In this document: positions 18,539 to 30,302 of the stretch, in pieces
How positions within the stretch are numbered: the first letter of the stretch is position 1
Layout of the letters: every line of letters begins with the position of its first letter
Assembly: GCA_943788645.1 (NCBI GenBank)
Contig: CALSRC010000004.1
Location: 155,811 to 219,810 of the forward strand
Length of the DNA stretch: 64,000 bases
Reading direction: 5' to 3'
Source of the DNA: UA16 sp002292325
Lineage (GTDB): Bacteria; Bacteroidota; Bacteroidia; Flavobacteriales_D; Sanyastnellaceae
Made by a program: the position numbers and the translations under genes
The notes under the pieces: model-generated
Told to the model about the DNA's origin: nothing
Database searches by the model: none
The model's input: the letters and a program-made list of their open reading frames with translations, nothing else

Positions 18539-19017
18539 ATGAAAATGCACCGTTTAGAAAGCAAGCAATGGCTTCCAATTACATTGCAGGAGGCGTGGGA
18601 TTTTTTCAGTGTTCCTGCAAATTTGGATCGTATTACACCCGAGGACATGTCCTTCGAAATTCTTACTGGTGCAGAGCGAGCCTCACCTATCGCCGGTCAG
18701 ATTATTTCGCTACCGCATTCGGCCCGTTTTGAGCATTCCCATGAATTGGGTGACCGAAATAACGCATGTCGTTGCCGGGGTCTTACTTCATTGATGAACA
18801 GCGGTTTGGGCCTTATAGATTTTGGCATCACGTGCACCGATTCAACGAGTCAAGATGGAGGCGTGCTTGATGGAAGATACTCTGCACTATGCACTTCCCG
18901 GGGGATGTGCTTGGGGAATTTGGAGGAGCTTCGTTCACAAGAAGGTGCACGGCATTTTTGACTTCACCGGAAGCAGAGTTGAATCGAGATTTTCCCGGCC
19001 TGCGAAAGCCTCAATAA
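18539..19017 (+). CDS. SRPBCC family protein (frameshifted)
   Basis: About 155 residues of a START-like ligand-binding fold, the SRPBCC/CoxG-like group that Bacteroidota encode with the phrases seen here: LPITLQEAWDFFSVPANL, ITPEDMSFEI, IPMNWVTEITHV, DEQRFGPYRFWHHVH, and DTLHYALPGG with FVHKKVHGIFDF. These lie in three frames; shifts fall near 18708, 18780, 18865 and 18985. In the last frame the protein ends DFPGLRKPQ with stop at 19015-19017, overlapping the end of the convergent YkuK-family gene by 7 bases. Ligand unknown. Confidence 0.75.
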
Positions 19018-19490
19018 TGGCAAAGAACGTTTGCTGCCCAAGCTGCCATCAGAAGATCTGGGCTTTGCTTTGGCCTCGAACCCAAGTGAGGATATGTAGC
19101 CTGCTGAGGCCGCTGATTAATTTTTGGGAAGGATAGCTTGGGATCGGCGTTGAAGTCCAAGTCAATTTGCTTTCACGCGCAGCTTGACACTCGCGTAGAA
19201 TGAGAGTTCGCCAGATGCTACAGAACGTTCAGTTTCTCCCCAGAGCTTGGTCCAGAAATCCGTGATTTTCGGAACGCGTTCTCTTGCGGTAGATGACATG
19301 AGCACCGTTTTCCGGGATAGCGGAAAACGACTGTTGTGACATAGACCGTGTATTCGCTTGTAATTCTGGCTGTCGCAACCGACATGGACTGTCCAACCTT
19401 CTGTTCTGCAGCATGGAGGCGATGTAGGAGCACACATCGTGCTCCAACGTGACCTCCCATCACTTTGAATTGTCTTTCGCTTTCCATCAT
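19011..19490 (-). CDS. YkuK-family (DUF458) RNase H-like protein (frameshifted)
   Basis: About 159 residues. Pieces in different frames assemble into the DUF458 pattern: an N-terminal ESERQFKVMGGHVG, VGCDSQNYKR (first acidic residue of the RNase H-like fold), TVYVTTVVFRYPG, GAHVIYRK, RVPKITDFWTKLWGETERS, a DFNADP-like segment, and SLGFEAKAKPD followed by MAAWAANVLCHY at the end. Frame changes occur near 19430, 19370, 19290, 19215 and 19150-19090. The natural end at 19011 lies beyond the first stop in the raw frame. Members are predicted nucleases with unknown substrate. Confidence 0.72.
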
Positions 19491-19512
19491 TGTTCCGAAT
19501 TTAGGAACAGAG

Positions 19513-19555
19513 AAAAAAGGCGGAAACGCCTCAGGAGAGGAGATTCCGCTTTTTT
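19513..19555. terminator. Bidirectional terminator
   Basis: A6 run, GCGGAA (19520-19525), then TTCCGC (19544-19549) and a T6 run: the outer inverted repeat has T runs on both strands. An inner hairpin GGCG-GAAA-CGCC (19519-19530) adds stability. It lies between the end of the metalloprotease gene and the start of the YkuK-family gene, both on the minus strand, so it separates them. Confidence 0.6.
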
Positions 19556-19557
19556 CT

Positions 19558-22232
19558 TCACACCTTTTCCACAGATTTCAACCGAGATGAGCGATGAGTT
19601 GTTGCATCACGCTTCCAAGGCTTTTTCGATGAAGAACAGCGATGTGGTCTCGATGCGCTCGGGTCATGCCATCGGCGAACGTCGCGTTTCGTTGATCGCG
19701 TTGAATTCTCTTCAATGTTGACAAGTGCCATGGACTGTGTAATCACATCGTATTTCGTTTTTGGATCGAGGACCTTGAGCACAACGACCTTGACGTATTC
19801 AATCTGCAAGTTGCTGCCGCTGGGTATTCACCGAGCTTCTCAAGTCCGCTTTGAAAATCGCATCGGTCAAGGCTCTCATGTGTTCATCGAATGCCGTAGG
19901 TGTTTCCATATTCAGCGGCATCGATAGATTCGCTGCAGTACCCGTGGGTGGAGCAAATGACGCAACGCATTCTTTTGCGCTGAGGCGATTCGAGCGTGGA
20001 TCTTGGGGTCCTCTGGCTGAGCGAAGAAACCAAATCCTCGTCGCTGGCTTTGCAGGTAGCCGTATACGATTCGGCACCGTCAAAGGCATCTGGGGGCGAA
20101 GGCATATGTCGCTAAGGCCTTCATGCGCTTCTTTTGATCCACTTCGGATACCGGTTGGAGCGGAGCCTCCGTTTGCTGCGAAGGATGCGCGCGGTTGTAG
20201 CGAACTCCGCCAATTTGCCGCGTCATCACGCCCAGTTGCGTGATGTATTCTCCCGTTAAGGTGAGGTAGGCCCGTCGCACTTCTTGAAAGCTAGACTGCT
20301 CGTCTCCCGCATATTCATTGATGATGTTCGGCAACAAATCATTGACCAAATCACACCGTTCGTGGCGTACGCTACGGGGTCATCTGAAAGGTCGTAGATG
20401 TTGACATCCGGATTCATCCCTCCACCCGGTCGGCGCATGTCATCGGCGTCATTGCCAAAAACCAAATCGGGATCATTGGATTTGCCGCAATATCGTTTCG
20501 AGTCGTTCGGCTTCTTCAGCATCGCATTGGAACACTGGCGGAATAGCCGTAATCAATGACCCACTTATCATAAGGTCCTGGGGCATCATCGAAAAATTTC
20601 GTCTGCTCTTCCTTGTTTCGTCGCAAAATTGATGGAAGGATAATCCATCACACTGTTGGACATTCCCTCAGCGTTGACAATTTCAGCGTTCTTTGAGGTC
20701 GATGGCGTTTGCATGGTTGATCCTGCCATGTTGTGGCTCAATCCGAGTGTTGCCCTACTTCGTGGAGCACAAGGCGATGAAGTGTTTCACGTGTGAATTT
20801 CTCTTGGTCATCGTCATTGAACGAACGCACGCGAGAGCGGCCGCGCCAAAAAGTGTTTGCTGCGCATGGACAGATCCTGCGTCGCATCGGTGAATGAACT
20901 CCGCATATTGAGCGCGGACGAAGGTGCGGATTTGTTCTTCCGTCCAATCCTCGTACCCTGCGTTCTGAAATACTTCTGACCGCCAAAGCCGGCCGGTCAT
21001 TCCGCTCCACTCCAACATGATGTCGGCACCAATATCTCGCCCGTTCTTGGGTCCACAAAGCTCGGTCCGTAGCCGCTGTAACGCGGGCTAGGGGAGGACG
21101 TCCAACGCAACACGTTGTAGCGGATATCCCCGGCATCCCATTCGGCCGTATCGGGCTGAACTTTGACCTGTACAGCATTTTCGTACCCGATCAATTCGAA
21201 TGCTTGGTTCCATTTTTCGACGCCCGTTTGGATGTATTCTCTGAATTCGTAGGGCGTGGTATTCTCAATCCACCAAACAATGGGCTTTACAGGAGTGCTG
21301 ACATTGCCGCATCGGGATCCTGTTTCTCAAGGCGCCACCGGTGGATCATGTCCTTCCATGGGGTGGATGATGTCGGAGGTCATGTCCTCTGTTTGGGTAG
21401 CGAAATACCCGATGCGCTGCATCGTCGGGCCGAGGCGTAAACCCATCATCCGGAAGATTCAGAATGCTGTGCTGGTAGCGAACGGTGATCGCGCGTGCAT
21501 CCTTCAATCGCGGCCCCACCAACTTTCGGGAGCAGGATTATCGTAAACATAATCAACAGTAACCTCGGTATTTTCTGGGTAGTTGTTGATGCTGTGGATT
21601 TTGGATCTTGTCGCGCGATAGTTTGCCCAAGACGGATTCACCTGGCTTCCGCGATGGCGCTTTTGATCATTTCCAACTCCTTCTTTCAAAAACAAGCGTC
21701 ACCATTCGCAATCGCGTAAACCGTTTTCGATCGAGTCAATGCCTTCGATGTTGAGACTCGCAATGATTGGCGTATTGATATTGGCTTCCTTGCGCTTTGG
21801 CCAAGGGAGATTCAGATCGAAATAATAATTGGTGTTTTCCGCATGAATTTCGATTCGGTCGAAGTGCTTATGAAACGTAATGACCTTGCTGTTGCGATAG
21901 CTGCCGCGGGTATAGCCCGATTCCGCTACACCGTCTTCGACGTGCGAAAAGTAGATGAACGGTTTCTCCAACATGCTGTCGGGGATCGCCATCCAGCCTT
22001 TGCCGTTGGTGGTGTCGGAGTAAAGCGTAAAAAGTCCTTCGATCTTGTTGCAAGACTCAGTGAGTTCTTTCATGCTTTTGATATCTGACTTATCAGCTTT
22101 TCCTTTTGGCGCAGAGGCATTGCTTTTTTTGCCTTTGTCCTTGCGTCCTCGTTGAGCAGTCGCCTCGGGAATGGCGGTCAATGAAATCAAGGCTATCATC
22201 GTCAAGGCCAATGCCTTAAGAGAATACTTCAT
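19558..22232 (-). CDS. DUF5117/DUF4953-type zinc metalloprotease (heavily frameshifted)
   Basis: About 890 residues in the intact state. It has a signal peptide (LALTMIALISLTAIPEATA) and a Lys/Ser-rich linker, then MAIPDSMLEKPFIYFSHVEDG of the DUF5117 region, SWWGRD, and further inside GYENAVQVKVQPD, RYNVLRWTSSPS and YGPSFVDPRTGEI, all typical of this secreted protease group. The zinc motif is LHEVG followed, after a missing base near 20750, by TLGLSHNM, i.e. HExGHxxGLxH. The 3' third (DLSDDPVAYATNGVIW, VRRAYLTLTGEYITQLGVM) is also typical. At least six single-base shifts break it, one within the zinc site. The exact end is uncertain. Substrate unknown; likely periplasmic or outer-membrane attached. 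Confidence 0.75.
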
Positions 22233-22339
22233 GGTATAGGTTTAAGTTTGGGTTGTTTCAATTTGGCACACTAAGTAGTTCGGCGGACCAGAACAACCAG
22301 TGCGTGGGCAAGTTAAGTCAAACTTGACCAATTGGAAGG

Positions 22340-23074
22340 TTACTTAAACCCTCGTTCATCCTTGATTTGTTCATAGGCATTTTGAATCGCAATAAACCGT
22401 TCTTTCGCCTGATTTCGGTGGGTTTCGCCGAGATCCAGCACCTTGTCTGGATGGTACTTGACAGCAAGTTTTCGATAGGCCTTCTTGACTTCTGCATGCG
22501 TCGAGTTCACGTCTATTTCCAGAACCTTGTAAGGATTGGGGCTCCCCGCTTGGAACATTTCTTCGATGCTTCTCAGGTCGCCGGCCGGAATGGCCATCCA
22601 CCCTGCTATTTCGCGAATCAATGCGATTTCTGAGGTGTGTATCTGTCCGTCGGACTGCGCAATACCAAACAAATACTGCAGCAGAAGCAGGCGTTTGGAG
22701 AGGTCCATATGGTGACGAATTTGGTCAGCGACGTCTCGAACTTGAAAGTCCTGTTTCAAAACATCACGCAACATCAATGTTAGCTGGTCGCCCTGTTGTG
22801 AACCGAAATTTTTACGCAGGAACGACTTGACAAAATCCAATTCGGCTTTCAAAACCCGGTTGTCCGCTTTCATTACCGCGGCACTCAGAACGAGCAAGGA
22901 CAAGCTGAAGTCTCCAGGTCGGGTCCTATTTGAGCGATTGGTATTGGACGATCCCTCGTCGGGTTCGCCATTGTCCATCAACATTTTGCCAAGCGTGAAG
23001 GCAAGGATCCCCCAGATAGGGCCTCCAATCGCCCAGCCAATGGCGCCTCCTATCCACTTGCCGTATCCGCTCAC
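22340..23074 (-). CDS. TerB-like/DnaJ-domain protein (DjlA-like), in frame with htpG
   Basis: About 244 residues if started at GTG 23074. It begins SGYGKWIGGAIGWAIGGPIWG, a glycine-rich hydrophobic segment, then a TerB-like helical domain (SLLVLSAAVMKADNRVL; LFGIAQSDGQIHTSEIALI with acidic metal-site residues) and a C-terminal J domain (PYKVLEIDVNSTHAEVKKA, HPDK motif in KYHPDKVLDL). The HPD loop that stimulates Hsp70 is intact. The same architecture exists as a separate gene in many Bacteroidota. Here the frame runs on without stop from htpG. At the junction the sequence reads GTGA, so that a one-base change upstream would give an htpG TGA stop overlapping this GTG start. Confidence 0.82.
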   Translation of the reverse strand: MSGYGKWIGGAIGWAIGGPIWGILAFTLGKMLMDNGEPDEGSSNTNRSNRTRPGDFSLSLLVLSAAVMKADNRVLKAELDFVKSFLRKNFGSQQGDQLTLMLRDVLKQDFQVRDVADQIRHHMDLSKRLLLLQYLFGIAQSDGQIHTSEIALIREIAGWMAIPAGDLRSIEEMFQAGSPNPYKVLEIDVNSTHAEVKKAYRKLAVKYHPDKVLDLGETHRNQAKERFIAIQNAYEQIKDERGFK

Positions 23075-24975
23075 GCGAGCTCGCTGTATCCCCTTCTGAA
23101 TGAAGGAAGTCAATTCTTCACCTTCGAGCAAACCTTGCGACAAGCGTGCAAGATCACCGGCCTTTTTAGCCAGTGCTTTTTTATTGTCGTCGTCGGTCTC
23201 ACCTAAGATCTTTTGGACCAGTGGGTGGTTGGAATTGACGGCGACATCATAGCTGTCGGGAAGGGCACCAAACATTTGGAATCCTCCTCCGCCCACTGCT
23301 TGTTGTTCTTTCATTCTGCGCATAAATTCCGAACGGGTAATGGTAATCGGCGATGCGCTAGGAGCCATCGCAACGAACTTCACTTTGTATGAATCACCTG
23401 GGAATGCACCTTCGATGATGGGCTTGACCATTTCCTCCTGCTTCTCATCCAACGCGCTTGTCGTTGCTTCGTCCGTTTCAATGAGGTTTTCAATGACATC
23501 AGAATCGACTCTCTTAAATTGGACGTCAGGGTAGGCTTCTTCCAACTTTTGGACCATGTGAGAAGCCAATGGACCTTCCATGACCAGCACTTTGTAACCA
23601 CGCTCCAACGCGGGAGCAATGAAGCCATGCTGATTCTTGGCATCTGCCGTGTATGGAAGGATGATTTTTCCGTTTTTGTCTTTTTGCGTCTCACCTACAG
23701 CAGCAATGAGTTCCTCATAGGTTGAGCAAGCATCCGTGGTGTCTTTAAACAGCATGAATTTCTTGGCTCGTTCGGCGAATTTTTCGTCCGTCAGCATACC
23801 ATACTCGATGAAAATGCGAAGGTCATCCCACTGGGCGGCAAAAGACTCCGGATCCTTCTTGAACATCGAAGCAAGCTTGTCCGAAACTTTTTTGGAAATA
23901 TGGCCGCTGATTTTCTTCACGTTTGCATCCTCTTGCAAATAGGAGCGCGAGACATTCAGGGGAATGTCAGGGGAGTCGATGACTCCGTGCAGGAGCGTTA
24001 AGAAATCGGGTACGATGTTTTCAACGTTGTCGGTGATGAAGACTTGATTCGAATACAGATGAATTTTGTCTTTCCGCAATTCCATTTCCTTCTTGAGTTG
24101 AGGGAAATATAGAATTCCTGTCAAATTGAATGGGAAATCAACGTTCAAAATGAATATGGAAGAGCGGGTCTTCGAAATTCATCGGATACAAATCCTTGTA
24201 GAATTTGTTGTAGTCTTCACCTTCGAGTTCTGCGGGTGCTTTGCTCCAAAGCGGAGTTGTTGCATTGACAACACGGGCGACTTTATTTTCGACCTTTTTG
24301 ACATTGCCTTCCTCGTCTTTTTCTCCGCTTGGATCCTCTACCCCAGTCGGACGTTGTGCCGTGGATGATGTCCACGGGCATGAATTTGCAATACTTTGTC
24401 AGAATGCCTTGTACGCGAGCGTCTTCTAAGAACTCTTCACTGTCATCGGCGATGTGTAAAACGATGTCGGTGCCCTCGTTCGGCCTTTTCAGTGGCATCG
24501 ATGGTATACTCCGGCGAGCCATCGCATGACCATTTCACCGGTGTGGCACCTTCTCTTTGGCTCCACGATACGATGTCAACGTGCTTTGCCACCATGAAAG
24601 CTGAGTAGAAACCCAACCCAAAGTGTCCGATAATGGCAGTTTTGGCTTCTTCTCCTTGGGTTATTTATCCAAAAATTCAGTTGCGCCGGAAAACGCGATT
24701 TGGTTGATGTACTTATTGACCTCTTCTTCTGTCATGCCTATTCCACGGTCCCGGATAGTCAATGTTTTGGCTTCCTCATCGCGGATGATCTCAATGGCAA
24801 TATTGCCTTCAACAGCTTCGACCTCTCCAATCTTTGCAAGTGTCTTGCGCTTTTGGGTGGCATCTACAGCATTCGATACCAATTCACGAAGAAATATTTC
24901 GTGATCGCTGTACAAGAATTTTTTGATGATCGGAAAAATGTTTTCCGTTGGGACGTTGATGTTGCCTGTTGCCAT
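23071..24975 (-). CDS. htpG: Chaperone HtpG (Hsp90), four frameshifts
   Basis: About 635 residues, the usual length. ATG 24975 gives MATGNINVPTENIFPIIKKF; ELVSNAVDATQK carries the ATP-binding Asn, DRGIGMTEEEV the conserved Asp, and IAFSGATEFL the lid. The middle and C-terminal domains (FNVDFPFNLTGILYFPQL, IYSNQVFITDNV-like, IPLNVSRSYLQED, GLLEGEELTSFIQ) are continuous from 24148. Frames shift near 24658, 24500, 24350 and 24150. HtpG is an ATP-dependent cytosolic chaperone working with DnaK/DnaJ. The frame continues into the downstream TerB/DnaJ gene; see that entry. Confidence 0.88.
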
Positions 24976-25139
24976 GAGGTAGGATTTTATTTCCCTTGCG
25001 GGTACAAATCTTGAGCCAATGAATTTTCGTGAATGAATTCCTGCCATTCTGACCCTTTGATTATTTCTTTGCGCCGCGATGTCAGGAAGCTGCCTTGTCA
25101 TCGTGTAAATTGTGGACATAAACTGCCAATCTTGTCACG

Positions 25140-28100
25140 ATGTTTCAACAATTTCCTGTCCTTCTTTTTTTGGTTCTATTTCTTTCACCCGCACTCATCC
25201 ATGCTCAGTCTGATGCCAAAACAGATCCAGATTGGTCGGTATTGATGCAAAAAGAAGATGCCAATCCCGAGGAAATCCGTGTTCTTTTTGAAGCTCGATG
25301 GGAAGGTCGAGAGCGGATCAAAGGTTCAGGTTATAAGCAGGTGGAGCGGTGGCTGCATTTGATGGACGGTCGCACCAATGATGCAGGAACGGTGTTGGAT
25401 GCGGATGCGACGTTGGATGCGCACCGAGCGATTCAACAATGGAAGGAGGCTGGTCGGTCATTGAATGGAAGTTGGCAAGTGTGCGGTCCGACCCTTGATG
25501 ATATCACCACGCGCGACAATATTCGGGGCGTTGGGCGAATGAACGCCTTGGCATTCCATCCGTCCAGCCCGGATGTTATTTTTGCAGGTGCTCCCGCCGG
25601 AGGAGTCTGGCGTTCGTATGATGCAGGAGCGAACTGGGAAACCAACACCGACGATTTTCCTACCTTGGGTGTGAGCGCCATTGCATTCGCAGTCTCAAAC
25701 CCGGAAATCATGTACATCGGAACCGGTGATCGTGATGCTTCTGACAGTCCGGGAATGGGGGTGATGAAATCGACCGATGGAGGAATTTCATGGGATTTTT
25801 TCAATACGGGCATTGAGAATAACATTGTCGGAGACCTGGCTGTCTATCCATCCAATGCCGATCAAGTTTTAGCGGCCACGAGCAGTGGAATTTTCAAAAC
25901 AACGGATGGTGGACTCAGTTGGTCGCAGGTATCAAATAACACCCAGAACTATAAGAACATTGCTGTTCATCCTACAAATCCCGATGTCATCTATTGCACA
26001 GGCCAAGGCCGCTTCTGGAGAAGCGAGGACGCAGGAGACACCTGGGAATACATCAATGAAGGCATTGTTCCTAGCACCCGCATGGTTATTGCGGTGACAC
26101 CGGCAGCACCTGAAAACGTTTACGTCCTGTCCAGTGGCACCTATGAATTTCGGGCTTTTTACAAGTCAGAAGATGCCGGTATGAATTTCGTGGAGATGAG
26201 CGATAGCCCCAATATCATGGGGTGGAACGCTGCTGGGGAGGACGATGGTGGACAAGCATGGTACGACCTCTGTTTGGAGGCAGATCCAGTTGTTGTCGAC
26301 CGAGTGTATGTTGGAGGTATTCGGATGAAACGGTCGGACGACGGTGGTGCCACATGGCTGGATGTGCAGGACAGCTACTTGCATGTGGATCAGCATGCTT
26401 TGGAGGCCAATCCGCACACCGATGAAGTATGGCTAGCCAACGACGGCGGAATTTATCGGTACGCCAATAACATTCAGTGGCAGGACATGAGCCATGGAAT
26501 CATCACGGGAGAAATCTACAAAATCGGCCAAAGCCCTTTTGATGGAAATGACGCGATGAACGGGTATCAGGATAATGGAACATACTTGTTCAATGGGGTT
26601 CAATGGGAACGCGGCAGCGGCGGAGATGGGTTTGAGTGTATTTACGATCCAAATGACCCAGATTGGTTCTTTTCGAGTTCGCAATACGGTCGCGTATACC
26701 GCACGGGTCCGGGTATTCAGTCCCAGACCATCGTGGCCAATGGCCAATTGGGAATTGATGAAGGCGGAGCATGGTCCACACCGTTTACAGTTTCATCGGA
26801 AGACTCTCAAACGATGTTTGTCGGACTGCTCAACGTTTGGCGCTCCATGAACATTAAGCATCCGGTCAAGGACAGCATTGTTTGGGAAAAGATTTCCTCT
26901 GAATTGGGCGGGTCTGATGCCAACACCATGCGTGTAGTTCATCGGGATCGCAATGAACAGGAAAGGGTTTACGCGACGGAATCCAATCGAAAATTTTTCA
27001 GATGTGACAATGCCTTGGCCGATTCTGACAGTGTTGCCTGGTTGGATTTATCAAACAACCTTCCGCTGAGTTCTCAGCCGGTGTTGGCCATAGAAACCGT
27101 CCACGGTGAAGACAGCACGGTCTATATCTCATTCAATTACAAGGTGTGGAAATCGAACGACCTAGGCGACGATTGGACAGAACTCGAAGGCGACTTGCCT
27201 GGATTGCCCATCAATACATTGGTTTACGATACCACGGGAACGGGAGGGATTTATGCGGGTACGGATATGGGCGTGTACTACTGGAGCAATGCAGATAGCA
27301 CATGGCTGGACTTCTCCGAAGGGCTTCCAATTACAGTCCGTGTGACAGAATTGGAATTGTACCCTGGGGCGGGAGCGAACGACCCGAAACGTCTCCGAGC
27401 GGGGACCTATGGTCGAGGCATGTGGGAGAGTCGATGCATATGGAGTCCCTGTAGGTTTTCCACCCCTGGCTTACCTCGAACCTGCAGCTGATGAGACATC
27501 CATCTACGGAGAGGCGGATGTTCAATTGGCATTTCGACGAAACTTATTGCCCGTTGAAATGACGGACCTGAACATAGCGGATCTGTATGTCTCGAATGCC
27601 ACACTTCAGGGGCTGGAAGCGAATGAATCGGGATACAGCTTTACGGTGGTACCAGATGGCCTACGGCCCAATTCAAATTGTGGTGCCTGAGGGTGCGGCG
27701 GTGGAACTGGGTGGTTTTGAATTGCCGAACTTGAGTTCTGATACACTTCAATTGGTCTATCACCCTGTACCCGATGATTTCGGTCCTTGGGGGCCTGGAG
27801 GGGTTGGAAGTCAAGAAGACATGTCCATTTGGCTGCGGGCCGATCACGGACTTTTTGATGCAAATGGTGCACCGGTAGGAGTTGGTGGGAATGTGGCGGA
27901 GTGGCGCGATGTGCTATCTGGCAACTTCTCGAGCGCATACCAAAACGATCCGGAGGCAACTCCATTGGCAACGGCCGATGGGTTGGATGGAAAACCGGCG
28001 TTAAAATTTGACGGAGAGAACGATTGTGTTATCGCATCTGCCGTTGAAATGAACCGGGATATTTCCGCTTTTAGCATAGTGAAGGGAGCGGAAAGTGCAT

Positions 28101-29242
28101 GGAATGATCACGGGTGGATTGCCAGTGCACGAGAGGCAAATGGCTTCATCCTCCACCCTTGGAAGAACCAAAGTTCCTATCAATCTGTCGTCATCGACGA
28201 GGAAGAAAACTATGCTGAGGCCACACCGCTATGGATTGTTGATGCATCCTTGCCCCAATTTTATGGTGTGATTTATGATCAGTCGGATTGGGATCAGCAG
28301 TTCTATACCATCGTCAATGATACCCGACTTCCATTTCCTGGATCCAACATTGGTGCTCGGGATGAATCAGATTTCGTTGAAGTGCGGTATGGTTGGGATT
28401 ACAATGACCGATTTGGCGAGGGCTTTATCTCAGAGCATTTCATTTACGGCCGGCGGTTGTTTGAATCTCACCGCACCATCGTGTCCAATTATGTTGCGGC
28501 GCGCTACGGGATCAACCTTGGAAATCTCCAGCATTACTTTCGAGATCAATATCCTGCAGATGTGGCTGGAATCGGTCGAGAGAGTGAATGGGATTATCAT
28601 GATGATGCCCAAGGAATCGGAAGCATCCGCATAAGCAATCCGACGGACTTAGATGATGGTGAATACCTTTTTTGGGGCCACGACGAAGGAGCTTCAGCGG
28701 TGGTAACCGCGTATCCTTTTATGTCGGAGCGATTGGAACGGATTTGGGCCTGTGAAGAGGTCGGAGATGCAGGAACAGTAAAAGTGCAGGTGGCAGATGC
28801 AGGGGTGGCAGAGCTTTTCGCCTCAGCCTCCATTGGTTTAATCGTGTCGGAAGGGGATGAGTTTAGTATTTCGAATCAGCCTAATTTTTACCCCTTGCAA
28901 AATGAAGGAGGCTATTGGGTAGCGGAGATCGATTTACCATCCCACGGCGTGTTCACTATCGGATTCGAACCGGTCATGCGGGTGGAGGAGTCTGTCATAG
29001 AGGCGGAATGGAGCATTTATCCCAATCCAGCGCAAGACTTTCTCAACATTGAGTCGCGGTACGTCTCACTCGCAGGTGCAGGTTGCCGTGCGCTAGATGT
29101 TTCGGGACGTCAAGTTGCCCGTTGGACATGGGACGAAGGCCAGCGCATGCGATTGGATATCTCGACCTGGCGAGCGGGATTGTACCTCATCGAGATTAGC
29201 AAGAACGGACAGCGTCAATCCTTGCCATTCCTGAAACAATAA
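25140..29242 (+). CDS. T9SS-secreted protein with VPS10/BNR-type propeller repeats (two frameshifts)
   Basis: About 1365 residues once two shifts near 27430 and 27655 are corrected. It has a signal peptide (FPVLLFLVLFLSPALIHA). Residues about 115-760 contain many BNR/sortilin-like units (STDGGISWDFF, TTDGGLSWSQV, SEDAGDTWEYI, SDDGGATWLDV), which form a beta propeller. A second region (MSIWLRADHGLF, VAEWRDVLSGN, VAGIGRESEW, DGEYLFWGHD) matches the LamG-like/DUF8202 type often found in Bacteroidota surface proteins. The end is a T9SS type A sorting domain (YPNPAQDFLNIES, LDVSGRQV, WRAGLYLIEI). It is thus exported through the type IX secretion system and attached to or released from the cell surface. 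Ligand or substrate unknown. Confidence 0.85.
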
Positions 29243-29276
29243 AGAGGAAGTAAAATCTCCTAGAGCGTGCAACGAA

Positions 29277-30281
29277 TTACTCGACCATCAGTCGCTGAAG
29301 GTGCACGTTTCCATTTTGATGGAGTGCCTGAACAAGATAAAATCCAGGTTTCCAATTCGAGACATTCAATGCCCGACGTTGGTCTTGGAGTAGCTTTGTT
29401 TCGCTCACGGCACGGCCTTGGGCATCCATAATGGTCACCAATAGTGGATGGTTGTGTGGGTTTTCCATCCAGCATTGACCGCCTGATAGACCGCCTGCGG
29501 GATTGGGGTAAAGATTCAACCCTTCTGAGAAATTGGAATGGGTTTCAGCAATATTCGTTGCGGGTCCAAATCGATAAACCGTGCCGTTTGGGGGAACGCC
29601 GTCTAACATGGATTTGCCATAGTACCAGGCATAAAAGTCATCCGTTAAGGACCATTCTGGTTCTGATGGATCACCACTGGCGGTGTAAAAAAGCCCATTG
29701 TAATAATCGTAATCAAAATCGAGCATGATGCCTGAGGTCAATAAATCCATCTCCATGGAGCTATCGCCGAGTGTATTGGGTCCAAAACGATACTCAATGA
29801 TGTTTCCATTTTCATACAACCATGCTTGAAAATTTAAGCGCAATGTGGTCGTTTCAAAGTCGGAAATCTCTTCGTAAAGGCCGACCTCGTCCCATTCGAT
29901 CTTGAGAATGCGGTTGGGGCTATCACCGGTGACCTCGTATTGGATGAAGCTCGCTTCGTTCATCTCAACAGCACCGATGTCCATGACATCCAAGCTAATG
30001 GGCCATAAAATATCCAGGGTTCCATCAGTGCTCATGCCCATCAACATCTCGCCTGTACCGGAGAGGAGAATAGAGCTGAGGACATCTCCGCCTTCGCCAA
30101 TCACAAAATCAAATGGGATGGGTATTTCGACTTCGGGATCATCCCAACCTACATCGATGCCCAGTGAAACTGGATTAGCCAAAGGAGCGTACTCCTCTTC
30201 CAAAACAACAGCAGAATATGGGAATTGACCTGATGCGATCGTGCAAATACTCAGGCCTAAGAAAGTGAGAAATCGGCTCAT
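29277..30281 (-). CDS. T9SS-secreted protein of unknown function
   Basis: 334 residues: signal peptide (FLTFLGLSICTIASG), a beta-rich middle part with acidic strands (for example PEVEIPIPFDF, ILSSILLSGTGEM, NIIEYRFGP) that recalls uncharacterised Bacteroidota surface proteins, and a C-terminal type A sorting domain (NLYPNPAGG, IMDAQGRAV, WKPGFYLVQAL). It ends 35 bases from the convergent T9SS protein gene. I do not recognise the central domain. Confidence 0.8.
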   Translation of the reverse strand: MSRFLTFLGLSICTIASGQFPYSAVVLEEEYAPLANPVSLGIDVGWDDPEVEIPIPFDFVIGEGGDVLSSILLSGTGEMLMGMSTDGTLDILWPISLDVMDIGAVEMNEASFIQYEVTGDSPNRILKIEWDEVGLYEEISDFETTTLRLNFQAWLYENGNIIEYRFGPNTLGDSSMEMDLLTSGIMLDFDYDYYNGLFYTASGDPSEPEWSLTDDFYAWYYGKSMLDGVPPNGTVYRFGPATNIAETHSNFSEGLNLYPNPAGGLSGGQCWMENPHNHPLLVTIMDAQGRAVSETKLLQDQRRALNVSNWKPGFYLVQALHQNGNVHLQRLMVE

Positions 30282-30302
30282 AAGAGAAGAGGGTTATGTA
30301 AG

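Noticed and set aside
19162..19437. 91-residue minus-strand ORF as an independent gene
   Set aside because: It is a frame fragment of the YkuK-family gene, whose motifs continue into other frames and end at 19011.
13700..24700. Programmed frameshifting or true pseudogene formation as explanation for the broken block
   Set aside because: Too many shifts in unrelated genes, at varied sequence contexts, with conserved motifs retained; local sequence error explains all at once.
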